Shown here piece after piece: positions 8,504 to 14,800 of a stretch of 26,465 nucleotides of DNA (positions are counted from its first letter, which is position 1; each line of letters begins with the position of its first letter). This stretch comes from UBA2377 sp964429385 (GTDB lineage: Bacteria > Verrucomicrobiota > Verrucomicrobiia > Opitutales > Opitutaceae), in contig CAYSBR010000046.1 in the NCBI GenBank assembly GCA_964429385.1, positions 1 to 26,465 on the forward strand, read 5' to 3'. The notes below the pieces were generated by a model. The model was not told the DNA's origin. It did no database searches and saw nothing but the letters and a program-made list of their open reading frames with translations. Position numbers and translations under genes: made by a program.

Positions 8504-9304
8504 TCAGATATCGGCGCCCCCCAGCGCCAGCCGCGGCAATTCCGCCACGATGCCGCGCAAGGCCAGGCAGGCGGCCTCCGCCTGCACCATGCACGCGGCC
8601 CCGCCCGGCGTTTCCAGGATGATCTCGAACGGCGCGGGCGACTGCTCCGGCGGCGGCCCCAGCACTCCGGGATAGCAATCACGGATGACCCCGTGCACCG
8701 CCTTGAAACCATCAATCAGGTCATCCGTATTGCGCGGCAGCAGCTTCTCCGCCGCGCGCAACGCCGGCGCCACCAACTCCCCGGAAGTCACCGCCCCGCG
8801 GGCAAAGGCATACAGACCGGGACTGTCGCAATCCGCATGCAGCGCGATCAGTCCGTCAAATTGCCAGGTCCGCAACTCGCGTTCCAAAATCCGCACCTCG
8901 GGATGCGCGGACTCGCGCCAGAACTCCCGGTTCAGATCGACCCCCGCCCGGTTATGGCGGGTGTCATCCTCCCAGCCGGTCGGATTGCAGACCGGGTAGC
9001 AGATCAAATCCACCCCGGCAAAATCCTCCGGCCGGGCCAGCGCGCGCTCCAACAGTCGGCACACCGCCAGCGCCCCCGCCGGTTCATCGCCGTGCACGCC
9101 GCCAAAGATGCCCAGCCGCACTGGCGCATGCCGGGCCGCCGGGCCCGTGAAACGCAGCCGGTGTAATTCATACTCCCCGCCCCCACTGCCAAACGTCCCG
9201 GCCACGGCCGCTTCCAGCCCCCGGCCGAGCCCCGTGCACGCGTGAAGCGGACCGAGCAAGGCGCGCAGATCGCGCGAAACCGGGGACTGGGAAAGCGATA
9301 CCAT
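8504..9304 (-). CDS. M14-like zinc deacylase (succinylglutamate desuccinylase/aspartoacylase type)
   Basis: This is a 266-residue protein of the M14 metallocarboxypeptidase/aspartoacylase fold; members hydrolyse N-acyl amino acids or peptides. The zinc signature GGVHGDEPAG gives His71 and Glu74. The substrate signature RHNRAGVDLNREF is at 116-128, a third zinc ligand His156 sits in IALHADCDSPGLY, and the catalytic Glu231 is in FEIILETPGG. All key residues are present, so it should be active. The substrate cannot be read from sequence; its place among sulfate and cysteine genes suggests an N-acylated sulfur amino acid or a similar sulfur source (inference). ATG 9304 is preceded by a run of nine C on the coding strand and no Shine-Dalgarno sequence. 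A degenerate relative lies just upstream. Confidence 0.85.
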   Translation of the reverse strand: MVSLSQSPVSRDLRALLGPLHACTGLGRGLEAAVAGTFGSGGGEYELHRLRFTGPAARHAPVRLGIFGGVHGDEPAGALAVCRLLERALARPEDFAGVDLICYPVCNPTGWEDDTRHNRAGVDLNREFWRESAHPEVRILERELRTWQFDGLIALHADCDSPGLYAFARGAVTSGELVAPALRAAEKLLPRNTDDLIDGFKAVHGVIRDCYPGVLGPPPEQSPAPFEIILETPGGAACMVQAEAACLALRGIVAELPRLALGGADI

Positions 9305-9344
9305 GAAGGGGGGGGGCAAGAAATCTACTCGGCTGAACCGCCAA

Positions 9345-9473
9345 TGAACACGAAGAAACGCCAAGGAGAAAGCCCTGATGCGGCCATCCAGGATTGAACC
9401 CCGGGACGTAGCCCGGCGCTGCAAGGTACGGCCCACATCCGCCTGCGGCCGGATTCGTGTCTCTTCGTGTCCA
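9345..9473. repeat. Intergenic inverted-repeat element, possible miniature mobile element
   Basis: The 193-base gap between the two M14-like genes is bounded by an imperfect inverted repeat: TGAACACGAAGAAAC (9345-9359) and, reversed, TGGACACGAAGAGAC (9459-9473), 13 of 15 matching. The inside holds further GC-rich palindromes around 9400-9450. No second copy is seen in this window, so repeat status genome-wide is unproven. Confidence 0.5.
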
Positions 9474-9497
9474 TATTTTTCGCGGGATGGGTCCGGC

Positions 9498-10304
9498 CTA
9501 GAGGTTCTGGGCGTAGGCCCGGTGACTGCGGTAGCGCTCGATGAAACGGCCCAGGATCGAGACCGTGGCGGCATCGAAGAGCGGCTGCGGCCACTCCGCC
9601 GGAAGCGCGAGCGTGAGCTCGAACGGACGGAACGGCAGGTCATCCCCGATCGTCAGCGGACCGCTGCCGGGCAGCGCCTGCCGCTCGCCGGTTTCAAAGC
9701 GCACCGGCCACGGCTCGATATCCTCCGAAGTGATGAGTTCACTGCCCAGCGTGCCCAGCAGATCATGGCTCCGCAGACGCACCGTGATCAGGTCGTCCGC
9801 CGCGGGCACCACCCGCACGAAGGCATGATACCCGCGCAGCCGCGCGTCCTTTTCCAACAGCGACAGCTCCGGCTCACGCGTGAAGCCCCAGTGCTCTCCC
9901 GCGAGGGCGCGCGGCGGCAGGCCGGCCTGCAATCCAAGCACATCCACCAGCGGGAAAAACGACAGGTTGAGCCCGTGTCCGAGCGCGGGATCCAAAGCGA
10001 GGCGCTCGACAAGGTGCAGCACCCCGAGGGAAGTCTGCAGGTCGCGCGCATCCTCGCCGGCATAGATCGCCAGGCGGAGCGATTCATCGGAGGCGTGCGG
10101 GCCGAAGTAAACGAACCGCGGCAGGTTGAAGTGCCGCGACTGGTGATAAAACGGCCCGATGGGCGAGGCGAAGATATGATGGGAACGCTGCGCCAGCGTG
10201 TAGAGGGCGCTCAGGCGTTCGGCCAGCCCGGCGGCATGCGGCGGCAAGGCCGTGGGCGCGAGGGCTTGGGTCACGGAGTAAAAACGGGTGGATACGTCTG
10301 GCAT
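9498..10304 (-). CDS. Degenerate M14-like protein, probable non-catalytic paralogue
   Basis: This 268-residue protein has no obvious family motif, but it aligns by eye with the neighbouring M14-like enzyme. LRLAIYAGEDARDLQTSLGV (76-95) matches VRLGIFGGVHGDEPAGALAV. PELSLLEKDARLRGYHAF (145-162) matches PEVRILERELRTWQFDGL. PFELTLALP (228-236) matches PFEIILETP. Each catalytic position is changed: zinc His71 to Asp85, Glu74 to Asp88, His156 to Val166 and catalytic Glu231 to Ala234. It is therefore probably a pseudoenzyme, perhaps a partner or regulator of its active neighbour. It lies between the sulfate-binding protein and the active enzyme on the same strand. The open frame shows no decay, which suggests that it is under selection. 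Confidence 0.75.
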   Translation of the reverse strand: MPDVSTRFYSVTQALAPTALPPHAAGLAERLSALYTLAQRSHHIFASPIGPFYHQSRHFNLPRFVYFGPHASDESLRLAIYAGEDARDLQTSLGVLHLVERLALDPALGHGLNLSFFPLVDVLGLQAGLPPRALAGEHWGFTREPELSLLEKDARLRGYHAFVRVVPAADDLITVRLRSHDLLGTLGSELITSEDIEPWPVRFETGERQALPGSGPLTIGDDLPFRPFELTLALPAEWPQPLFDAATVSILGRFIERYRSHRAYAQNL

Positions 10305-10417
10305 CGGATTCGTGATTGATGGGTTGTTGTTTTATCTCCGGTGCGCGCCCCGCGTCGCCCTCGTGAACGTGGCGGGCGCAACAGCCGGATAATGTAAATC
10401 GGTGGTTCGCGGGGGGC

Positions 10418-11416
10418 TTACTTGGTGTAGATCTGGTCGAAGGCCGCGCCATCCACGAAGTGGTCCTTCGAGGCTTTCTGCCAGCCGCCGAAGACGTCGC
10501 CGATCGTGAAGAGATCGAGCTTCGGATACTGGTGCCCATACTTGGCCAGCACCGCCGGCAAACGCGGGCGGTAGAAATGCCGCGCGAAAATTTCCTGCCC
10601 TTCCGGCGAATACAGAAATTCAAGGTAGGCCTTGGCGACCTCCGCCGTGCCTTTGCGCTGCACCACCCGGTCCACCCACGACACCGTGGGCTCGGCGAGG
10701 ATGCTGACGGAGGGCACGATGATTTCGAAATCATCCGGGCGCAGTTTCTTGGTGAGCAGGAGTTCATTCTCCCAGTTGATGAGGACGTCGCCGATGCCAC
10801 GCTCGACAAAGGTCGTCGAAGAGCCGCGCGCCCCGGAGTCGAGCACCGGCACATTCTTGTAAAGGGACGTCACAAACGCCCGCGCCTTGGCCTGGTCGCC
10901 ATTGTTGGCTTTCAAGGCATAACCCCAGGCGGCGAGGTAGTTCCAACGCGCCACCCCGGAGGTCTTCGGATTGGGTGTGATGACTTCCACCCCGGCGCGG
11001 ATCAGGTCCGGCCAGTCCTTGATGTTCTTCGGGTTCCCCTTGCGCACCAGAAAGGCGAGCGTCGAGTAATAGGGCGCCGAGTTGTCCGGCAGGCGGGTCT
11101 GCCAGTCCGCCGGAATCAGGTTCCCGTTTTCGTGCAGCGCGTCCACGTCGTAGGCGAGCGCGAGGGTCACCACATCGGCCTGCAAACCGTCAATGACGGA
11201 ACGGGCCTGGCGGGAGGAACCGCCGTGCGACTGACGGACGGTGACGTTGTCGCCGGTCTTCTCCTTCCAATGCTTGGCGAACGCGGCGTTGTATTCAACA
11301 TACACCTCGCGGGTCGGATCGTAGGAGACGTTGAGCAGCGAGATGTTTTTTGCGGTGGCGGTGCCGGCCAGGAGCAGGCCGGCGGCGAACAGAGCGGTGA
11401 GAGATTTGAATTTCAT
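10418..11416 (-). CDS. sbp: Periplasmic sulfate-binding protein
   Basis: This is the solute-binding subunit of the sulfate ABC importer, 332 residues. A clear Sec signal peptide covers residues 1-22 (Lys-rich start, Leu/Ala core, cut near TATA-K). Family motifs are LLNVSYDPTREVYVEYN near the mature start, RQSHGGSSRQARSVIDGLQADVVTLALAYDVDAL (about 61-94), and VARWNYLAAWGYAL and ERGIGDVLINWENE further on. These place it in the Sbp/CysP family; whether it prefers sulfate or thiosulfate is not decidable here. It follows the porin gene by 41 bases. Confidence 0.96.
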   Translation of the reverse strand: MKFKSLTALFAAGLLLAGTATAKNISLLNVSYDPTREVYVEYNAAFAKHWKEKTGDNVTVRQSHGGSSRQARSVIDGLQADVVTLALAYDVDALHENGNLIPADWQTRLPDNSAPYYSTLAFLVRKGNPKNIKDWPDLIRAGVEVITPNPKTSGVARWNYLAAWGYALKANNGDQAKARAFVTSLYKNVPVLDSGARGSSTTFVERGIGDVLINWENELLLTKKLRPDDFEIIVPSVSILAEPTVSWVDRVVQRKGTAEVAKAYLEFLYSPEGQEIFARHFYRPRLPAVLAKYGHQYPKLDLFTIGDVFGGWQKASKDHFVDGAAFDQIYTK

Positions 11417-11457
11417 GATGGTTTTGAGTTTGGGATTACGGGCGGGTTCTTGAGGCT

Positions 11458-12873
11458 TCAGAAGCTGACCTGGGTGCGGGCCAGCACGGCGTGTTCATTA
11501 TGGGCGGTCACGGCACCCGGGCCGGTGGCTCCGGTGCCGCCGCCGGTGAAGTCGGTGTATTCATAGTTGATGACGAACTTCAGGTTGCGGTTGAGATACC
11601 AGTTGCCGCCCAGCGTGGCGCTGGCGACCTCACGGGCGGAGCTGGCAGGATTGGCCAACTGGTCGGCCGCGGCGCCGGCAAAGGCCGCGCGGTCGATCTT
11701 CAGCCCGCTGAGGCGGGCGGCGATTTCAAAGGCGCCCCACCCCTCGCCCCCGAGCGCAAAGGGCTTGGCCGGCGTGACGCCGCGCAACGTGGCCTTCTCC
11801 CCCGTGAGCACATATGAGCCCTGGAGGAGGTAGCCTTCATTGGTGAGGGTGCGAACCACCCCCGCCCGCGCGAGCCGCTGCGAGGATTCCACATAGCTCG
11901 CCACCAGCCCGAAGGGGCCGCTGAAAAAGGTGAGCTGCGGCGACCAACGCGTGTGCCGGCCGGCCTGGGCCACCCCGGCGTTCCAGGCGAAGAAGGGTTG
12001 CTGCGCGAGTGTGCTGTAGCCGGCCGGGCTGCCCGTGGACTTGTCGCCATGCGTGAAGGCGACCCCAAAGCCGAGCCCCGCGAGGGGCGATTCCTTGTCG
12101 TTGACAAAGGGCTGGGCGAAAAGCCGCAGCGCGATCTCCGTATCCGCGTCGGGATTCGTCACCGAACTGCCGTTGTCCGACACCCCGTTGAGCCAGCCCA
12201 GGGCATAGGAAAGCCGTTTGTCCGCCAGCTCGCCGGAAATCTGCACGCCGATGTCGCGATTCGGTCCCAGGACGGTCGGATACGCGCGTTCGACAAAGCG
12301 AAGGGCATTGCCCGAGACCAGTCGCTCCAGATCAAAGGGCGACTTGGCCTTGCCCACCAGCACCGTAACCGCCGGGCTGAAGGCATAGGTCACATTGGCG
12401 TCCAGCAACGTCGCATTGCTGCCGGCGAACTCCGGCGTGATGCGGAAGCCCGCCTTCTCATTGAGCGTGCCCTGGAAGGTCGGCCGGACGCGGCGCAGCA
12501 GGAAGGTATCCGAGGCGGGCGCATCGCTGCCGTAGAAACGCGCATCCGCATGCAGCAGGCCGCTGAAACGGAACTGGAATTTCTTGTCCGCGGACGCCAA
12601 CGCGAAGCCGGAGGCACCGGCGCTGACCTCGGCGGCGGGCCGGGGTGCGGCCGCCGTCTCCTCCTTGGGCGCCGTCTGCCGGCGCTCCAGCTCGGCCAGC
12701 CGCTGTTCCAACAGCCGAAGCTGCTGGCGCAGGAGCTGGATCTCTTCGTTCTCAGCCGCGCCCCAGGCGGGGGCGGCACCGAGCGCAATGCTCAGGACCG
12801 CGATCCAGGCGGTCTTGATGAGGGATGATGATGGATGATGTGATGAGTTCCTCATGGGCGTCGAATGATTCAT
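11458..12873 (-). CDS. Outer-membrane porin, OprO/OprP-like
   Basis: This is a 471-residue predicted beta-barrel porin. A signal peptide precedes a cut near AWG-A (about residue 38). A short coiled coil (NEEIQLLRQQLRLLEQRLAELERRQ, about 42-66) and a Pro/Ala linker follow. The rest shows alternating strands ending in TQVSF; the C-terminal Phe is the usual outer-membrane assembly signal. FRFSGLLHADARFYG and LLRRVRPTFQGTLNEKAGFRITPEF resemble the phosphate/anion-selective OprO/OprP family. Inside a sulfate operon it probably admits sulfate across the outer membrane (inference). The start may be ATG 12873 or ATG 12855; neither has a well-spaced ribosome site. Confidence 0.85.
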   Translation of the reverse strand: MNHSTPMRNSSHHPSSSLIKTAWIAVLSIALGAAPAWGAAENEEIQLLRQQLRLLEQRLAELERRQTAPKEETAAAPRPAAEVSAGASGFALASADKKFQFRFSGLLHADARFYGSDAPASDTFLLRRVRPTFQGTLNEKAGFRITPEFAGSNATLLDANVTYAFSPAVTVLVGKAKSPFDLERLVSGNALRFVERAYPTVLGPNRDIGVQISGELADKRLSYALGWLNGVSDNGSSVTNPDADTEIALRLFAQPFVNDKESPLAGLGFGVAFTHGDKSTGSPAGYSTLAQQPFFAWNAGVAQAGRHTRWSPQLTFFSGPFGLVASYVESSQRLARAGVVRTLTNEGYLLQGSYVLTGEKATLRGVTPAKPFALGGEGWGAFEIAARLSGLKIDRAAFAGAAADQLANPASSAREVASATLGGNWYLNRNLKFVINYEYTDFTGGGTGATGPGAVTAHNEHAVLARTQVSF

Positions 12874-12973
12874 GCTCCAAGGAACTTCCCGTGGTCGGGT
12901 CAGCGGTCTTTACGATTTGGGTGATGTTAGGTGTGATAAAACCTCCGGTGAGCCCGGTAGGTGACAAAGGGAT

Positions 12974-13168
12974 TCAAATGCCGGCGCCGTCACGATGACC
13001 GGACGGGTAAAGGCGCGTCTTTTCGGTGCGTTCGATCTGGGTCACGCGACCATCATGCACGATAAGCTGCACGACGCCGTAACGCAGGCTTTCAACTTTT
13101 TCGCGCACCACTCCCAGCCAGGCCGGGCCGGAAGCGTCCGCAGACGGAGATACAGGATTCTTTTCCAT
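12974..13168 (-). CDS. Small YezD-like protein (DUF2292 family)
   Basis: This 64-residue protein has its core VREKVESLRYGVVQLIVHDGRVTQIERTEKTRL at residues 21-53. It matches the DUF2292/YezD pattern of a short helix, a beta hairpin and an IE+TEK+R ending. The biochemical role is unknown. In Bacillus subtilis the relative yezD belongs to the cysteine/sulfur starvation regulon of the Rrf2-type regulator CymR (established knowledge). Here it lies 12 bases after an Rrf2 gene and ahead of the sulfate uptake genes, so the association is conserved across distant phyla. Confidence 0.82.
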   Translation of the reverse strand: MEKNPVSPSADASGPAWLGVVREKVESLRYGVVQLIVHDGRVTQIERTEKTRLYPSGHRDGAGI

Positions 13169-13180
13169 GGGACAGAATGG

Positions 13181-13762
13181 TTAAATTGAGTAGTCGCCCA
13201 GCAATTGGTGGAGAACGCCATCAACCTCATCCAGCCGGGAGGTTCCGGTGCGGGCCGCGACGGGGCGCCGCACGCGCGGCGGCGTCACCCCGGCCTCCGG
13301 GGAGAAAGGCAGCGGCACATTATCGCGCCGCATCTTGCGCAAGGTCACCTCAACCACATCGGCCAAAGTGTAGCGGTCGAGAATACCCGCGATGGCATTG
13401 CGCACATCCAGCATGAGCATGCGCAGCCCGCAGTGGGTCTCATCCGGGCAGGAGCATTTCTCGTAAGCCGTCTGGCTCACGCAGCCGATCGGCGCCAGCG
13501 GCCCGTCAATCAAACGCACCACCGAACCGATGGTGATCGCCTTGGCCGCCATCGCCAGACGATAGCCGCCGTATTTGCCCCGCTGGCTGGCCACGAGCCC
13601 GGCATCCTTCAGCTCCTGCAGGATCTGCTCCAAAAATTTCACCGGCAGCTGCTCGCTCTCCGCCAAGGCCGAAACCTGCACCAACTTCCGCCCCACCTCG
13701 GCGGCAATGCCGAGATTGATCAGGGAGCGCAGGGCGTATTCGCCTTTCTTGGAAAGCTTCAT
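13181..13762 (-). CDS. Rrf2-family transcriptional regulator, likely Fe-S or cysteine responsive
   Basis: This 193-residue regulator has an N-terminal winged helix starting MKLSKKGEYALRSLINL and the wing SQRGKYGGYRLA (59-70) typical of Rrf2 proteins. It carries Cys94, Cys103, Cys105 and Cys111 in GCVSQTAYEKCSCPDETHCGLR, a cluster like the [Fe-S] site of IscR/NsrR but with an extra Cys and different spacing. About 45 residues extend past the usual 150-residue end, with a basic patch (RVRRPVAARTGTSR). It is the first gene of the sulfate operon and is preceded by a near-perfect dyad five bases from its start. Autoregulation and control of sulfur uptake are inferred from position and from CymR-type precedents. 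Confidence 0.9.
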   Translation of the reverse strand: MKLSKKGEYALRSLINLGIAAEVGRKLVQVSALAESEQLPVKFLEQILQELKDAGLVASQRGKYGGYRLAMAAKAITIGSVVRLIDGPLAPIGCVSQTAYEKCSCPDETHCGLRMLMLDVRNAIAGILDRYTLADVVEVTLRKMRRDNVPLPFSPEAGVTPPRVRRPVAARTGTSRLDEVDGVLHQLLGDYSI

Positions 13763-13766
13763 TGGC

Positions 13767-13794
13767 TACTGAATAAATGTAGATTCATTCAGTA
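13767..13794. promoter_or_regulatory. Inverted repeat just upstream of the Rrf2 gene, candidate operator
   Basis: TACTGAATAAAT (13767-13778) and ATTCATTCAGTA (13783-13794) are inverted copies matching at 11 of 12 positions around a GTAG centre. An outer pair, ATTGGCT (13761-13767) and AGCCAAT (13808-13814), encloses it. The site ends five bases before the ATG of the Rrf2 gene, where a ribosome site would normally be, so it could be a repressor site, an RNA hairpin, or both. Confidence 0.7.
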
Positions 13795-13851
13795 TGATTT
13801 AAAATCAAGCCAATTTTCCGCCTCTCCACGCGCGCTCATACTTAACTTCTA

Positions 13852-13911
13852 GTGTCTTATTATTATAATCTTACAGATTAAATCTCCTGTAATTCATCAC
13901 CCTTAAGACAC
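13852..13911 (-). promoter_or_regulatory. Putative promoter of the sulfur operon with nested concentric dyads
   Basis: A TATAAT -10 element is present on the minus strand (forward 13862-13867), with only a weak -35. Two perfect inverted repeats share one centre at 13881.5: GTGTCTTA/TAAGACAC (13852-13859 with 13904-13911) and TTACAG/CTGTAA (13871-13876 with 13887-13892). The inner pair overlaps the expected -35 region. This arrangement suggests binding by a dimeric or tetrameric regulator and an activated promoter. The whole 13763-13967 spacer is AT-rich and holds no gene. Confidence 0.55.
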
Positions 13912-13967
13912 GATTCCTTACAACATTAGTTATTCGATAAACTATCGCCTTAACCCTACCCCACCAC

Positions 13968-14747
13968 TCACAGTCTCAACCGCAACCCGTCGTAAGCCAA
14001 CCGGATCCCGGCCGGGAGCGCGGCTTCAGTCTCCGCATGATCACTGAGGTGCGTGAGATGAGTCAGCCAAGTCTGCTTTGCCCCAAGCCGGGCCGCCGTT
14101 TCCAACGCCTCCGGGATGCTCATATGCGTCGGGTGTGGCAGCGGGCGCAGACCATCCAGCACGACGACATCTGCCCCCTCGGCCAGCGCCATCGCCTCCT
14201 GGGTCAGCCGCTTGTTGTCGGTGTAATAGGCGAACCGTTTGCCACTGCTGCGTTCGGTAAAGATCAGCCCCAGGGTGTTGACGCCACCATGCGGCAGCAG
14301 CGTCGCCCGGATCGTCCCCTGCGGCAGCTCCAGCACCGTCGGCATCAACGTCAGCTTGAAAGCCGCATAGCCCTTCGCCACCGGCCGTTCGGCGATCGCG
14401 TAGGGAAAAATCGCCAGCACACGGCTGATACCCTCGTCCGTCGAGTAAACCGTCAGCGCCTCCCCGCCCTTCAGATCACAGAACCGCCGCAGGTCATCCA
14501 TCCCCGTGACATGATCCGCATGCCCATGCGTCAGGATGAAAAAATCCATCCGGTTGATCTTCTCCCGCAGACACTGCAGCCGGAACTCCGGCGCGGCGTC
14601 CACCTGCACGTGCAGCCCGTCCATCACCACATGGATGGACGCCCGCGTGCGCCGGTTGCGCGGATCGGCCGAGGTGCACACCGCGCAATCGCACGCGATC
14701 ATCGGCACCCCCTGCGATGTCCCCGAGCCGAGAAAAATCACTTCCAT
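13968..14747 (-). CDS. MBL-fold metallohydrolase, PhnP-like
   Basis: This is a 259-residue metallo-beta-lactamase-fold hydrolase. It has the motif HGHADH (74-79), a Cys cluster Cys19, Cys21 and Cys24 in ACDCAVC near the start, a later Asp in AYYTDNKRL and a His in WLTHLTHLSDH. This matches the PhnP-like phosphoribosyl cyclic phosphodiesterase group, where the Cys residues bind a structural zinc. No other phosphonate genes are present, so the substrate is open. I chose ATG 14747 (MEVIFLGSGTSQGVP); the TTG four codons upstream is less likely. It follows the ligase gene by 53 bases on the same strand. Confidence 0.85.
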   Translation of the reverse strand: MEVIFLGSGTSQGVPMIACDCAVCTSADPRNRRTRASIHVVMDGLHVQVDAAPEFRLQCLREKINRMDFFILTHGHADHVTGMDDLRRFCDLKGGEALTVYSTDEGISRVLAIFPYAIAERPVAKGYAAFKLTLMPTVLELPQGTIRATLLPHGGVNTLGLIFTERSSGKRFAYYTDNKRLTQEAMALAEGADVVVLDGLRPLPHPTHMSIPEALETAARLGAKQTWLTHLTHLSDHAETEAALPAGIRLAYDGLRLRL

Positions 14748-14800
14748 GGGCGCAGGCAATCAGCCGCCCCGGCCGCTTTCAAGGCCGCACCCGACCCCGC

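Noticed and set aside
10305..10417. Terminator between the sulfate-binding protein and the degenerate M14-like gene
   Set aside because: GC-rich arms can be paired only with bulges and there is no T run, so the operon probably continues through it.
12820..12845. GATGATG-type short repeats near the porin start
   Set aside because: Short low-complexity run that encodes Ser/His in the porin leader; too short and irregular to call a functional repeat.
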